Assembly: GCF_020532645.1 (NCBI RefSeq)
Contig: NZ_JAJAUZ010000010.1
Coordinates: 1-64,000, forward strand
Length of the DNA stretch: 64,000 nt
DNA from: Streptomyces bambusae
GTDB taxonomy: Bacteria; Actinomycetota; Actinomycetes; Streptomycetales; Streptomycetaceae
Direction: 5' to 3'
A model generated the notes under the pieces. That model had not been told where the DNA came from. It made no database searches and saw only the letters and a program-made list of their open reading frames with translations. Shown here piece after piece: positions 20,190-29,574 of this stretch (positions are counted from its first letter, which is position 1; every line of letters begins with the position of its first letter). The position numbers and the translations under genes are program-made.

Positions 20190-20633
20190 GTGCAGGGCAG
20201 TGGAGAGCAGGAGTTCCTCGCACTGGAGCGGGAGCTTTCCGTGTTCCTGCGGCGCGCCAGGGCGTCGTCCGGGGAGATGGCGCGCGAGCTCCACCCCGAA
20301 CTGGAGCCGGCCGCGTACGGGCTGCTCGTCCGCCTGGAGGAGGCGGGGCGGCAGCGGGCCACCGACCTCGCCGCGTACTTCGGGGTCGGCAAGGCCACCA
20401 TGAGCCGGCAGCTGCGGGCCCTGGAGGAGCTGGGCCTGCTGGCACGCGAGCCGGACCCGGCGGACGGCCGGGCCTTCCTGGTGGGCCTCACCCCCGAGGG
20501 CCGCGAACGGTTCCTGAAGGTGCGTGACGCCCGCCGGGTCCGCTACATGCGCAAACTGGCCGGCTGGGACCGCGGCGAGGTCGCGGAGCTGGCCCGGCTG
20601 CTCCACCAGCTCAACGCGGGCACGGATTCCTGA
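20190..20633 (+). CDS. MarR-family transcriptional regulator
   Basis: 147-residue winged-helix regulator. The recognition region is [20 protein letters not shown], the wing is [16 protein letters not shown], and flanking helices form the dimer. Start chosen at GTG 20190 because GGGAG lies 6 nt upstream. ATG 20178 would add four residues. It lies 140 bp after lon and is probably transcribed separately, since a GC hairpin is visible at about 20091-20119. Ligand and targets are unknown. Confidence 0.88.
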   Translation: MQGSGEQEFLALERELSVFLRRARASSGEMARELHPELEPAAYGLLVRLEEAGRQRATDLAAYFGVGKATMSRQLRALEELGLLAREPDPADGRAFLVGLTPEGRERFLKVRDARRVRYMRKLAGWDRGEVAELARLLHQLNAGTDS

Positions 20634-20664
20634 CGCGCGCGGGGCCCGGCCCCGCCGCACCGCC

Positions 20665-21447
20665 TCACAGCTCCGCGTACACCGCGGACGCGTCGTCGTG
20701 GCGCTTGCCGCGCGGGACCGGTCCGGGCCCCGACTCGCGTGCCCGCACCCGGTCGAGCAGCGCCCGCGGCCCCTCCGTGCGGAGCAGGTCCAGGCACTCC
20801 GGCCAGCCGCCCTCGTGGAAGGTGTCCGTCCAGCGGGTGGCACCGTCCGTGAGCGCGGCCGCCGCGGTCACCGCCGCGCGCGGCACCGAGCCCGTCACCG
20901 CCCGGGCCGCCACCGCCGGATCCGCGGCCGCCGTGAAGAACGCCAGCGGCTCGCCCGCCGCGTTGCGCAGCGCGTCGGTCGCCGCCGCAGACCCCAGCAC
21001 CGCGCGCGGCACCCGGTCCAGCCGGTCGTCCCGGACCGCGGTCACCGTCCCGTCCGGGGCCCGCAGCAGCAGCACCGAGTCGGACAGCACGAGGTAGTCG
21101 AAGCGCTCCTCGTCCCAGCGCGCGAGCACCACCGTCGCCTGGGGAGTGCGGACGTGAGAAAGGTCACACGAGGTCCGGTGGTCGTCGGCGGTGCGCCCGA
21201 TCGCCTCCGCCAGGACCTGCGCAAGCGTCATGTTCCGCCGCGATCCGGACAGTTCGGTCAGCCGGCCGCCGAGCCGGGCCGTGAACCAGGGCACTCCGTG
21301 CGTGCAGCCGTCCCCGCCCGCGGGTGGAGTGACCCCGTCCAGGACCACCAGGACTCCGCCCTGGCCGGAGGCCGGTAGCGCGGCCGACGCCCAGTCCTCG
21401 TTGGGGCGTTGCGGATCCCCCGGCAGGGAGGCCATCTCGATGCGCAT
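20665..21447 (-). CDS. PP2C-like protein phosphatase
   Basis: 260-residue protein with the PP2C start NEDWASAAL followed by GGVLVVLDGVTP (metal-binding Asp), a central SDSVLLLRAPDG and a C-terminal KRHDDASAVYAEL, matching the fold of Ser/Thr phosphatase 2C (the last DD supplies metal ligands). It is shorter and more diverged than PrpC or SpoIIE-type enzymes, and the GDSR motif is replaced by SDS, so activity is not certain. It is convergent with the MarR gene and divergent from the conservon. Confidence 0.75.
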   Translation of the reverse strand: MRIEMASLPGDPQRPNEDWASAALPASGQGGVLVVLDGVTPPAGGDGCTHGVPWFTARLGGRLTELSGSRRNMTLAQVLAEAIGRTADDHRTSCDLSHVRTPQATVVLARWDEERFDYLVLSDSVLLLRAPDGTVTAVRDDRLDRVPRAVLGSAAATDALRNAAGEPLAFFTAAADPAVAARAVTGSVPRAAVTAAAALTDGATRWTDTFHEGGWPECLDLLRTEGPRALLDRVRARESGPGPVPRGKRHDDASAVYAEL

Positions 21448-21874
21448 GCGGACAGTCTGCCCGGGTTGCCCCGGTCTGGACCGGAGAACCGTCCGGACCC
21501 GCGTACAGGTACGTACCAGGGCGCGGCCGGGGTGCCGGCGGGCCGGGTGGGCCGGGGGAGAGGGGAATTCGACGCTCCGCGCGGCTGTGGGCGCGCATAT
21601 TGCCAAGGCCCCCGCGATGTTTCAACCGCCGGTCCACCGCAGCCCCCTGGCGGGGCCCGACCCGAGTTGATCGCCAACTCGCACCTGATGTTCACTCGTT
21701 CGAGTGGCCGGGCCGGCGATGCACGCCTGTCTCCCAAACACACTTGGAATGGTCTGAAGCGGTACGAGGGGGCAGGGGCGTTTACTTGTTGACCGGCCGT
21801 CACCTCGGCCAGGGAATCCCCCGGGACACAGCCCGGGGAAGCAGACGAGTACACGTACAGGATTGCGAGCACCG
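21448..21874. promoter_or_regulatory. Upstream region of the conservon with two inverted repeats
   Basis: 427 bp between the PP2C-like gene and cvnA without a supported ORF. Two perfect dyads stand out: GAGTTG-ATCGC-CAACTC at 21664-21680 and CACTCG-TT-CGAGTG at 21693-21706, 13 bp apart and about 170-210 bp before the cvnA start. They look like paired operator sites. The cognate regulator is unknown. Confidence 0.5.
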
Positions 21875-24800
21875 GTGGCGAACAAGCGGTCTCGGAGGAC
21901 CGGCAGCAGCACGGCGAGGACCGAACGCTCCGGGGGAACCGCGGGCGCCGAAGGCCGTCCCGACGGCCGTTCCGTGCGCGTGCGCACCCGGCTGGTCCTC
22001 AGCGTCGCGGTGGTCGGCCTCACCGTCCTCGGCGCGGGCGCACCCGCGGCCGTCTCGGTGTCCGCCGAGCTGAACGAGTCCCAGCGGCTCGTCACCCTCG
22101 CCGACCACACCCGGCAGACCCTCGCCCTCGCCCACGCGCTCTCCGACGAGCGCGACGCCGCCGTGGCCTTCGTCGCCGACGGCCGGCCGGGCGCCGGCAA
22201 GGCCGCCGTGCAGGACCGGGCCGCCCGGGTCGACCAGCAGATCGGCGAGGCCCGGCCCGAGGCCGGCGCCGACCTGGAGCGCGCGCTCGGCCGGGTGCCG
22301 GCCGTCCGCACCGCCACCCTCACCGGCAAGGGCAGCGCCCTCGCCGCGCACCTCGCCTACTCCGAGGTCATCGGCGAGCTGCTGAAGCCCGCCGGCGAAC
22401 TCGCCGAGCGGACCCCGCCGCGCGCCGACACCGCGCTGGCCACCGCCCGCGCCCTCGACCCGCTGGGCCGCGCCGTCGACCAGGCCTCCGCCACCCGCGG
22501 ACTCCTCCTGGCCGCGCTCGCCGTGCCCGAGGGCCCCGAGCAGGTGCCCGTCTACAACCCGGACACCGGCCGGTACGAGGAGCCCGGCCCGAGCCCCGAG
22601 GACAAGGCCCGCGACGAGCTGACGGCCGCGGCGCAGCGCGCCCGGGTCCGTGAGCAGGCCGCGCTGGAGGACTTCACCCGCGCCGCCCGGCCCGATGTGC
22701 GCGAGACCCTCACCGCCACCGTCACCGGCCCCGAGGTCAAGGCCGCCGAGGGCTACCTCGACCGGCTGACCGACCGCGCCACCCTCACCAGCGCCGACCG
22801 CAAGCTCGACGGCGAGAAGGTCGCCGCCGCGCTGACCGCGCGCATCGACCGGATGCGGTCCGTCGAGGCCACCCTCGCCGCCGAACGCGCCACCGCCCTG
22901 GCCGCGCTGCGCGACGACGACGTGACCGAGCTGGAGGTGCTGCTCGGCCTGGTCGGCCTGCTCCTGCTGATCGCCGTCGGCGTCTCCACCGGCGTCGCCC
23001 GTACGCTGACCCGCCCGCTGTCCGTGCTCAAGCGCGGCGCCGAGCGGCTCGCCTCCCCCGAGGGGGCCGCCGACCCGGTCCGCTTCATCGGCCGCAACGA
23101 CGAGTTCGCCGCCGTGGTCCGCTCCCTCAACGCGATGCAGGCCCGCAACGAGGCCCAGTCCACCGCGCTGCACACCCGGATCGCCGGCCTCGACGACGAC
23201 CGCAGCCGGCTCATCGAGCGCAACGACACCCTGAGCGCCGCCAAGACCGCGCTCGACAAGGAGCTGGCGGAACTCCGCGCCAACCTGGAGGAGTACCGCC
23301 GGGTCCTGTCGACCACCTCCGTCTCGCTCTCGCTGCGCACCCTCGGCCTGGTCGAGCGGCAGCTCGCGGTGATCGAGCAGATGGAGGCCAAGGAGCAGGA
23401 CCCCGACCGGCTCGCCACCCTCTTCAAGGTCGACCACCTGGCGACGGTCATGCGCCGCCACAACGAGAACCTGCTGGTCCTCGCCGGCCAGGAGCACGGC
23501 CACGGGCAGGCGGGCCCGGTCCCGCTGGTGGACGTCATGCGGGCCGCGGTCAGCGAGATCGAGCGCTACGAGCGGGTCGAGCTCCAGGCCATGCCGGTCC
23601 TCACCCAGGTCGCCGGGCACGCCGCCGACGACATCTCGCACGTCGTCGCCGAGCTGCTGGAGAACGCCACCACCTTCTCGCCGCCGGAGGCCAGGGTGAA
23701 GGTCGCGGCCTGGCTGCTGGACGACGGCGACATCGTCGTCTCCGTCCAGGACGAGGGCATCGGCGTCACCGGCGACCGGCTCGCCGACCTCAACCGGCGG
23801 CTGTCCGACCCGGACGCGTACGAGCACGAGGAGGAGTCCGAGCACGGCCTCGGCCTCGGCCTGTACGTCGCCGGCCGGCTGGCCGCGCGGCACGGCGTCA
23901 CCGCCGAGCTGCGGGCCCGGCAGGGCGGCGGCACGGAAGGCCTGGTCGTCATCCCGGCCGCGCTGCTCCCCGCCGCGCCCGTCGCCCCCGAGCACACCCT
24001 CAGCCTCCCGGACGCGCCCGCCCTCCGCCTCCCGGGCGTGATCGCCGAGGCCAACTCGAACGTCATCCCGCCGCGCCGCCGGCCGGACCGGGACCAGGCG
24101 GCTCCGGCCGAGCCGTCCGCCGGGCAGGCGCCCGCCGCGGAGGAGCCCGTCGCGGAGGCTCCGTTCGGGGACGAGCCCGTCACGGAAACCGCGTTCGCGG
24201 AAGAGCCCGCCGCGCAGGCGGCCTTCGCGGGCGAGCCCGCTGTGGAGGCCGGGGTCGCGGACGAGCCTGCGGCGGACGAGCGCTTCGCGCAGGACGCCTT
24301 CGCCCCGGACGCCGTCCCCGAGGCCCAGGCGTCGGCGGACCGGGCCGCCCCGGACCCCGCGCCCGTGCACGGCTTCGCCGAGGCCGGCGCGGCCGGGTTC
24401 GCGGAGGCCGCACGCCCGCAGGCCGCCGACGGCCCGCTCCCGTCGGCCGGCGAGGTGTTCCGGGTGCCCGCCCAGGCATCCGGGGAGCCGGCGCCCGAGG
24501 CCGCCGAGGAGCTGCCGCCCGCGGCCCAGGTGTTCCGGATGCCCGCCGCCGAGCCGGAGGCGCACGCCTTCGCCGAGGCCGGATCCGCCCCGCAGCCGGC
24601 CGGCCCCGAGGCCACCGGGCCCGTCGTCTCGCGCCGCCAGGTGTTCGACGTACCGGCGCCGGCCGAGGAGCCGCTGCCGCCCGCCGGGCAGGTGTTCCGG
24701 GTGCCCGCGCCCGAGCCCGCGGCGGAGCAGCCGCAGGACGGTGCGGACCCCGATGGCGCCGCCGACTCCGACGGCTGGGTGCTCGCCGCCCCGCTGCCGC

Positions 24801-25081
24801 GCCGCGCCGACGCCGGGGAGCAGGAGGCCGACGTCCGGGACGAGACCGACGAGGACGCGTACCGGCTCACCGACAAGGGGCTGCCCAAGCGCACCCCGCG
24901 GGTCGTCGAGCCCGCTCCCACGGACGAGCGAAAGACCGCCCCGCGAGTTGACGCCGAGGAACTCCGGCGCCGGCTCGGGGGGTTCTACCAGGGGGCCCGC
25001 GACGGCCGGCGGGTGGCTGACGCCGAGCACGCCGAGCGGGCGAAGGACGAGGGGGACACCGTCGAGGAGGCACGCACGTGA
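21875..25081 (+). CDS. cvnA: Conservon CvnA, sensor-kinase-like membrane protein
   Basis: About 1068 residues. A transmembrane helix near residues 40-65, a large helical extracytoplasmic region, a second helix near 350-380, a HAMP segment, then an HATPase domain with VAELLENATTFSPP (near 590), DEGIGVTGD and HGLGLGLYVAGR. No HisKA phospho-accepting motif is evident, typical of CvnA (nitrate-sensor-like ATPase). After residue 700 comes a 350-residue Ala/Pro/Glu-rich tail that contains four VFxVPA-type motifs. CvnA-D form a membrane complex resembling eukaryotic G-protein signalling. GTG 21875 is the chosen start; TTG 21863 is possible. The stop overlaps cvnB (GTGA). Confidence 0.93.
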   Translation: MANKRSRRTGSSTARTERSGGTAGAEGRPDGRSVRVRTRLVLSVAVVGLTVLGAGAPAAVSVSAELNESQRLVTLADHTRQTLALAHALSDERDAAVAFVADGRPGAGKAAVQDRAARVDQQIGEARPEAGADLERALGRVPAVRTATLTGKGSALAAHLAYSEVIGELLKPAGELAERTPPRADTALATARALDPLGRAVDQASATRGLLLAALAVPEGPEQVPVYNPDTGRYEEPGPSPEDKARDELTAAAQRARVREQAALEDFTRAARPDVRETLTATVTGPEVKAAEGYLDRLTDRATLTSADRKLDGEKVAAALTARIDRMRSVEATLAAERATALAALRDDDVTELEVLLGLVGLLLLIAVGVSTGVARTLTRPLSVLKRGAERLASPEGAADPVRFIGRNDEFAAVVRSLNAMQARNEAQSTALHTRIAGLDDDRSRLIERNDTLSAAKTALDKELAELRANLEEYRRVLSTTSVSLSLRTLGLVERQLAVIEQMEAKEQDPDRLATLFKVDHLATVMRRHNENLLVLAGQEHGHGQAGPVPLVDVMRAAVSEIERYERVELQAMPVLTQVAGHAADDISHVVAELLENATTFSPPEARVKVAAWLLDDGDIVVSVQDEGIGVTGDRLADLNRRLSDPDAYEHEEESEHGLGLGLYVAGRLAARHGVTAELRARQGGGTEGLVVIPAALLPAAPVAPEHTLSLPDAPALRLPGVIAEANSNVIPPRRRPDRDQAAPAEPSAGQAPAAEEPVAEAPFGDEPVTETAFAEEPAAQAAFAGEPAVEAGVADEPAADERFAQDAFAPDAVPEAQASADRAAPDPAPVHGFAEAGAAGFAEAARPQAADGPLPSAGEVFRVPAQASGEPAPEAAEELPPAAQVFRMPAAEPEAHAFAEAGSAPQPAGPEATGPVVSRRQVFDVPAPAEEPLPPAGQVFRVPAPEPAAEQPQDGADPDGAADSDGWVLAAPLPRRADAGEQEADVRDETDEDAYRLTDKGLPKRTPRVVEPAPTDERKTAPRVDAEELRRRLGGFYQGARDGRRVADAEHAERAKDEGDTVEEART

Positions 25082-25560
25082 CCGCGCCCAGTACGTACGG
25101 ACTGAGCACGCAGGCCCGCAATCTGCAGTGGCTGCTGACCGACCTGGTCGAGGAGGTGCCAGGGCTGCTCTCGGTGGCCGTGGTCTCCTCGGACGGGCTC
25201 CTGCTGCTCTCCTCCGACCCGGGACAGGCCGACGCACCCGCACCGAAGAAGGAGACGAGAGGTCCGCGCGGCGCGTCCGCCGACCTCGCGACCATCGTCT
25301 CCGGCCTCGGCAGCCTGACCCTCGGCGCCGCCCAGCTCATGGACGCCGGCGGGGTCAAGCAGACCATGGTCTCGATGGAGAACGGCAACGTCTTCGTCAT
25401 GGCCATCAGCGACGGCTCGCTGCTCGGCGTGCACGCCGTACCGGACTGCGACATGAGCGTCGTCGCGTACCACATGGCGCTCTTCGTCGGCCGTGCCGGC
25501 CACGTCCTCACCCCCGAAGTCCGCAGCGAGCTGCGCCAGTCCCTGGAGAGAACGCCGTGA
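25078..25560 (+). CDS. cvnB: Conservon CvnB, roadblock/LC7-domain protein
   Basis: 160-residue MglB-like roadblock protein, LSTQARNLQWLLTDLVEEVP through VVSSDGLLLL, and NVFVMAISDGSLLGV. Such proteins act as regulators, usually GTPase-activating, of the small GTPase encoded downstream. GTG start overlaps the cvnA stop, and its own stop overlaps cvnC (GTGA), so all four proteins are made in balance. Confidence 0.95.
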   Translation: MTAPSTYGLSTQARNLQWLLTDLVEEVPGLLSVAVVSSDGLLLLSSDPGQADAPAPKKETRGPRGASADLATIVSGLGSLTLGAAQLMDAGGVKQTMVSMENGNVFVMAISDGSLLGVHAVPDCDMSVVAYHMALFVGRAGHVLTPEVRSELRQSLERTP

Positions 25561-25925
25561 GCGACCGGCTGCCGATACGCGGAGCCGACCGCCGCCCCGC
25601 CCGCGTCCGCCCGTACTCCCTGACGGGCGGCCGCACCCGGTTCGGGCACGTCCTGCTCGTCGAGACCTTCGTGGCCACCCTCGACACCACGACGGACGCC
25701 CCCGTCCGGCTGCCCGAAATGCGGGCCATCGTCGAGGTGTGCCGCCGCATGCGCACCGTCGCCGAGATATCGGCCCTGCTCAAGCTGCCGCTGGGCGTCG
25801 TCCGGGTGCTCCTGAGCGACCTGGCCGACCAGGGAAGGATCCGCGTCTACGGAACCGGTCACGGCAGCGGCCGGCCCGAGCGCGCACTGCTCGAAAGGGT
25901 GCTCAGTGGGCTCCGCCGTCTCTGA
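25557..25925 (+). CDS. cvnC: Conservon CvnC, DUF742 protein
   Basis: 122-residue DUF742 protein: RPYSLTGGRTRFG near the N terminus and a winged-helix-like C-terminal part TVAEISALLKLPLGVVRVLL. It is a fixed member of conservon complexes between the roadblock protein and the GTPase. Its coding end overlaps the cvnD start by 20 bp. Confidence 0.95.
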   Translation: MSDRLPIRGADRRPARVRPYSLTGGRTRFGHVLLVETFVATLDTTTDAPVRLPEMRAIVEVCRRMRTVAEISALLKLPLGVVRVLLSDLADQGRIRVYGTGHGSGRPERALLERVLSGLRRL

Positions 25926-26559
25926 ACCGCTCCCGGACCTGGACGGCCCGGACCACCTGCGCCTCCCGGACTCCGAAGAGGGCGTCCAGCCCTGGCAGTA
26001 CGACCGCTCCCGCGCCCCGATCGCCGTCAAGGTGCTCGTCGCGGGCGGCTTCGGCGTCGGCAAGTCGACCTTCGTCGGCTGCATGTCCGAGATCACCCCG
26101 CTGAAGACCGAAGCCCTCATGACCGAGGCCGGCGCCCCCACCGACGACCTGTCGGCGACCCCGGGCAAGAACACCACCACGGTCGCCATGGACTTCGGCC
26201 GCATCACCCTCGCCGACGACCTCGTCCTGTACGTGTACGGCACGCCCGGACAGGAACGTTTCTGGTTCATGTGGGACGACCTGGTGCGCGGGGCGATCGG
26301 CGGCATCGTCATGGCCGACACCCGCCGGCTGCCCGACAGCTTCCCCGCCCTCGACTACTTCGAGAGCTGCGGACTGCCGTACGTGGTCGCCGTCAACCAC
26401 TTCGAGGGCACCCGCTCCTACGAGCCCGAGGACGTGCGCGAGGCACTGACCGTGCCCCCGCACGTGCCCGTCGTGATCATGGACGCGCGGCGACGGGACA
26501 CGGTGCTGGAGTCCCTGCTCGCGCTCGTGAGCCACGCCCTCGACAGCACGCCCGAATAA
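25906..26559 (+). CDS. cvnD: Conservon CvnD, small GTPase
   Basis: 217-residue MglA/Ras-like GTP-binding protein: P-loop GGFGVGKST at residues 47-55, switch II GTPGQERFWFMW, and base-recognition segment VAVNHFEG where NKxD is altered to NHFE, as commonly seen in CvnD proteins. No lipid anchor is visible. It cycles between GTP and GDP states under CvnB control and presumably relays the CvnA signal. Start GTG 25906. Confidence 0.95.
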   Translation: MGSAVSEPLPDLDGPDHLRLPDSEEGVQPWQYDRSRAPIAVKVLVAGGFGVGKSTFVGCMSEITPLKTEALMTEAGAPTDDLSATPGKNTTTVAMDFGRITLADDLVLYVYGTPGQERFWFMWDDLVRGAIGGIVMADTRRLPDSFPALDYFESCGLPYVVAVNHFEGTRSYEPEDVREALTVPPHVPVVIMDARRRDTVLESLLALVSHALDSTPE

Positions 26560-26583
26560 GCGGAGAGCCAGGAGAGCCAGTCC

Positions 26584-27843
26584 ATGCGGAAGATACTCGT
26601 CGTCGGAGCCGGGCAGTCCGGTCTCCAGATCGCCCTCGGACTCCAGTCCAAGGGGTACGAGGTCACCCTCATGTCCAACCGGACCGCGGACGAGATCCGC
26701 TCCGGCCGGGTCATGTCCACGCAGTGCATGTTCACCACCGCCCTCCAGCACGAGCGCGACCTCGGGCTCGGGTTCTGGGAGAGCCAGGCGCCGAAGATCG
26801 AGGGCCTCGGCGTCTCCGTCGCCGGCCCGGACGCCTCCCGCCCGGTGGACTGGCTCGGCCGCCTCAAGGGCTTCGCCCAGTCCGTCGACCAGCGCGTCAA
26901 GATGGCCGGCTGGCTCGACACCTTCGCGCAACGCGGCGGCAAGCTCGTCATCCACGGCGCCACCGTCTCCGACCTGGACTTCTTCGCCCGCACGTACGAC
27001 CTCGTGCTGGTCGCCGCGGGCAAGGGCGAACTGGTCTCGCTGTTCGGCCGGGACGCCGCCCGCTCCCCGTACGACACCCCGCAGCGCGCCCTGGCCGTCA
27101 GCTACGTGCACGGCGTCGGGCCGCGCCCCGAGCACCCGGACACCGAGGCGGTCCGCTGCAACCTGGTGCCCGGCGTCGGCGAGCTGTTCGTGATGCCGAC
27201 GCTCACCACCTCCGGACGCGCGGACATCCTGTTCTGGGAGGGCCTGCCCGGCGGCCCGCTCGACGTCTTCCAGGGCGTCACCGACCCCGCCGAGCACCTC
27301 TCCCTGACGCTTGAGCTGATGAAGCGCTTCACACCGTGGGAGCACGAGCGGGCGGAGAAGGCCGAACTCACCGACGCCGGGGGCACCCTCGCCGGGCGGT
27401 ACGCGCCGATCGTGCGCAACCCCGTCGGCCGGCTGCCCGGCGGCGGCCTGGTCCTCGGCGTCGCCGACGTGGTCGTGGCGAACGACCCGATCACCGGCCA
27501 GGGCTCCAACTCGGCCGCCAAGTGCGCCGCCTCGTACCTGTCCTCCATCCTCATGCACGGCGACCGGCCGTTCGACGAGGCGTGGATGAAGGCGACCTTC
27601 GACAAGTACTGGTTCACCACCGGCAAGCCGGTCACCCAGTGGACCAACGCCATGCTCGGCGTGCCGCCGGAGCACGTGCTGAACCTGATCGGCGCGGCCG
27701 GGCAGCTCCGGCCCGTCGCCGACCGGTTCGCCAACGGCTTCGACAACCCGGCCGACTTCGACGGCTTCTTCTACGACCCCGAGGACGCGGCCGACTACCT
27801 CGCCGAGGTGTCCGCCGCAGCCGGCGCCGACTCCGCCGCGTAG
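26584..27843 (+). CDS. Styrene monooxygenase StyA-like FAD protein
   Basis: 419-residue flavoprotein with N-terminal GAGQSG (residues 8-13) and the styrene/indole monooxygenase layout (SNRTADEIRSGRVMSTQ, ITGQGSNSAAKCA). Such enzymes take reduced FAD from a separate reductase and epoxidise aromatic alkenes or indole. No reductase (StyB) gene is nearby. It lies 24 bp after cvnD with its own GGAGAGCCAGGAG site, so it is probably in the conservon operon, where other conservons carry a cytochrome P450. Its C-terminal codons overlap the convergent NlpC gene by 49 bp. The substrate is unknown. Confidence 0.85.
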   Translation: MRKILVVGAGQSGLQIALGLQSKGYEVTLMSNRTADEIRSGRVMSTQCMFTTALQHERDLGLGFWESQAPKIEGLGVSVAGPDASRPVDWLGRLKGFAQSVDQRVKMAGWLDTFAQRGGKLVIHGATVSDLDFFARTYDLVLVAAGKGELVSLFGRDAARSPYDTPQRALAVSYVHGVGPRPEHPDTEAVRCNLVPGVGELFVMPTLTTSGRADILFWEGLPGGPLDVFQGVTDPAEHLSLTLELMKRFTPWEHERAEKAELTDAGGTLAGRYAPIVRNPVGRLPGGGLVLGVADVVVANDPITGQGSNSAAKCAASYLSSILMHGDRPFDEAWMKATFDKYWFTTGKPVTQWTNAMLGVPPEHVLNLIGAAGQLRPVADRFANGFDNPADFDGFFYDPEDAADYLAEVSAAAGADSAA

Positions 27844-29180
27844 CCGCTGTCGTCCCCCGCCGCGGCCTCCTCGGGAAGCTCCGGCGGGGTGTACGCGGCG
27901 GCCGCCAGGGGCTCGCCCAGCGGGTCCGGGCGGACCGCGCCCAGCAGCGGGTTCGCCGCGATCGGGGAGACCTTCACCCGGGCCCCGGGCCGCGGGGCCT
28001 GCACCACCTTGCCGTCGCCGACGTAGATCGCCACGTGGGTGGCCTTCGGGAAGTACACCACCAGGTCACCGGGGCGCAGCCGGTCCAGCGGCACCCGGGG
28101 GAGCTGTGCCCACTGCTCCTGGCTGGTGCGCGGGATCGGCCGGCCGGCGTGCGCCCAGGCCCGCGAGGTCAGCCCAGAGCAGTCGTACGACTCGGGGCCC
28201 TCGGCGCCCCACACGTACGGCTTGCCCAGCTGCCCGGCCGCGAAGCCGACGGCGGCGCCGCCCGCGGCGGTGGGGGTGCGGACGGCGGCGCCGGGGCCGC
28301 CCGCGGTGCCCAGCCGGCCGGAGTCCACGAGGTCCTGCTGGGCCTGCGTCTCGTCGGCGCGCTCCCGGGCGGCGAGTGCGGCCAGCTGTTCGGCGGTGAG
28401 CGCGGCGAGCAGCCGCTCCACCTCGCGGAGCTGCCGGACCACCTCGTCGCGCTGCCGCTGCTGCCGGGCGGCCAGCTGCTGCTGGGCGTCGAGGGCCTTG
28501 CGGGCCGCGGTGGCGAGGGAGCCGGCGCGGTGCTCGGCGCCGGTCAGCCGGGCCAGTACGGCGGCCCGGTGCCGGGCCTCGCGGCCGGCGATCCGACGCT
28601 GGTCGAGGGCCTGCTCCGGGTCGCCGGACAGCAGCATGCGGGCGTACCGGGAGATGCCGGTGGCGCCCTGGTACTGCTCGCGGGCCAGCTGTCCGGCGAG
28701 GGCCCGTTCGCCGCCGAGTGCGGTACGGGCCCGGCCGAGGTCGGTGCGCAGCCGCTGCTCTTCGGACTCCCGGGCCTTGAGGGCGGCAGCCGTCGCGTTG
28801 TAGGCCTCGGTGGCCTCCTCGGTGCGCTGGTAGAGGCCCTGGAGGCGGGTCAGCAGCGCGGCGATGTCGGCGGGGCTGCCGGTGCCGGTGCCGGCGCCGG
28901 TGCCTGCGGCGGCGGTCGGTCCGGCATCTGCTTCCGTGCCCGGGTCCGTGCCCGGGTTCGTGCCCGGGTTCGTGCCCGGTTCCGTGCCCCGGCCCGCCCC
29001 GGGGTCTGTTCCCGTACCCGCGTCCGCGGTGCCCCCCGGTCCCGCCCCCGGGTCGGCGTCCGGCCGGGTGCGCGGGCCGGGGTCGGCCGGGTCGGCCGTG
29101 GCGGGCAGGGGGACCGCCGTGACCAGAGCGGCGGCGGTCGCGACGGCCACCCAGGCCGTACGCAGCAGTCCTCGTGACAA
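27795..29180 (-). CDS. Secreted NlpC/P60 cell-wall hydrolase
   Basis: 461 residues. Signal peptide at 1-30, a Gly/Thr/Pro/Asp-rich linker with repeated PGT triplets (about 45-95), a long coiled coil (about 105-280), and a C-terminal NlpC/P60 domain with catalytic Cys in YDCSGLTSRAW (about 335) and His in THVAIYVG (about 381). It should cut gamma-D-Glu-diaminopimelate bonds in peptidoglycan. The coiled coil probably gives autoinhibition, as in RipA-type proteins. Start chosen at TTG 29180 because GGAGG lies 7 nt upstream and the signal peptide begins there. Confidence 0.9.
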   Translation of the reverse strand: MSRGLLRTAWVAVATAAALVTAVPLPATADPADPGPRTRPDADPGAGPGGTADAGTGTDPGAGRGTEPGTNPGTNPGTDPGTEADAGPTAAAGTGAGTGTGSPADIAALLTRLQGLYQRTEEATEAYNATAAALKARESEEQRLRTDLGRARTALGGERALAGQLAREQYQGATGISRYARMLLSGDPEQALDQRRIAGREARHRAAVLARLTGAEHRAGSLATAARKALDAQQQLAARQQRQRDEVVRQLREVERLLAALTAEQLAALAARERADETQAQQDLVDSGRLGTAGGPGAAVRTPTAAGGAAVGFAAGQLGKPYVWGAEGPESYDCSGLTSRAWAHAGRPIPRTSQEQWAQLPRVPLDRLRPGDLVVYFPKATHVAIYVGDGKVVQAPRPGARVKVSPIAANPLLGAVRPDPLGEPLAAAAYTPPELPEEAAAGDDSGYAAESAPAAADTSAR

Positions 29181-29287
29181 GGGATCACCTCCGAGGGAGG
29201 GATCGTCGCACGCACAATATGACGAATCGCCCAACCGGGTCGGCCGTGCCGCCGCCCTCAGCCGGACGGAGCAGCCGCCGTCGCCGC

Positions 29288-29533
29288 TCAGTCCCCGGGG
29301 GCCGGCGGCTGCGGCTTGGACCACGGCCAGCGCAGCCGGTCCCGGCGGCCCGTCGGGTCGAAGGCGTACTTCCAGCCGGTCTGCAAGCCCAGCCGCTTCG
29401 AGTAGCCGGCCGGCTCGCGCCGGTAGACGAGGACGGTCGGCGGGCCGCCGTCCGGGTCGGGCACGGGGATCTCGTACACCTTCGGCGGGTGGCCGGTGGG
29501 CCCGAGCAGGATCGGCAGCACCCGGCCGTCCAT
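29288..29533 (-). CDS. Small hypothetical protein
   Basis: 81 residues beginning MDGRVLPILLGPTG and ending KPQPPAPGD, with LVYRREPAGYSKRLGLQTGW in the middle. Basic, no signal peptide or membrane segment. I do not recognise the family. GAAGG precedes the ATG at 29533; GTG 29569 is an alternative start. It lies 42 bp after the TetR gene on the same strand and may be cotranscribed. Confidence 0.6.
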   Translation of the reverse strand: MDGRVLPILLGPTGHPPKVYEIPVPDPDGGPPTVLVYRREPAGYSKRLGLQTGWKYAFDPTGRRDRLRWPWSKPQPPAPGD

Positions 29534-29574
29534 CGGGCCGCCTTCGAAGGGGGTGTTCTGGCTCTTCACCCTCC

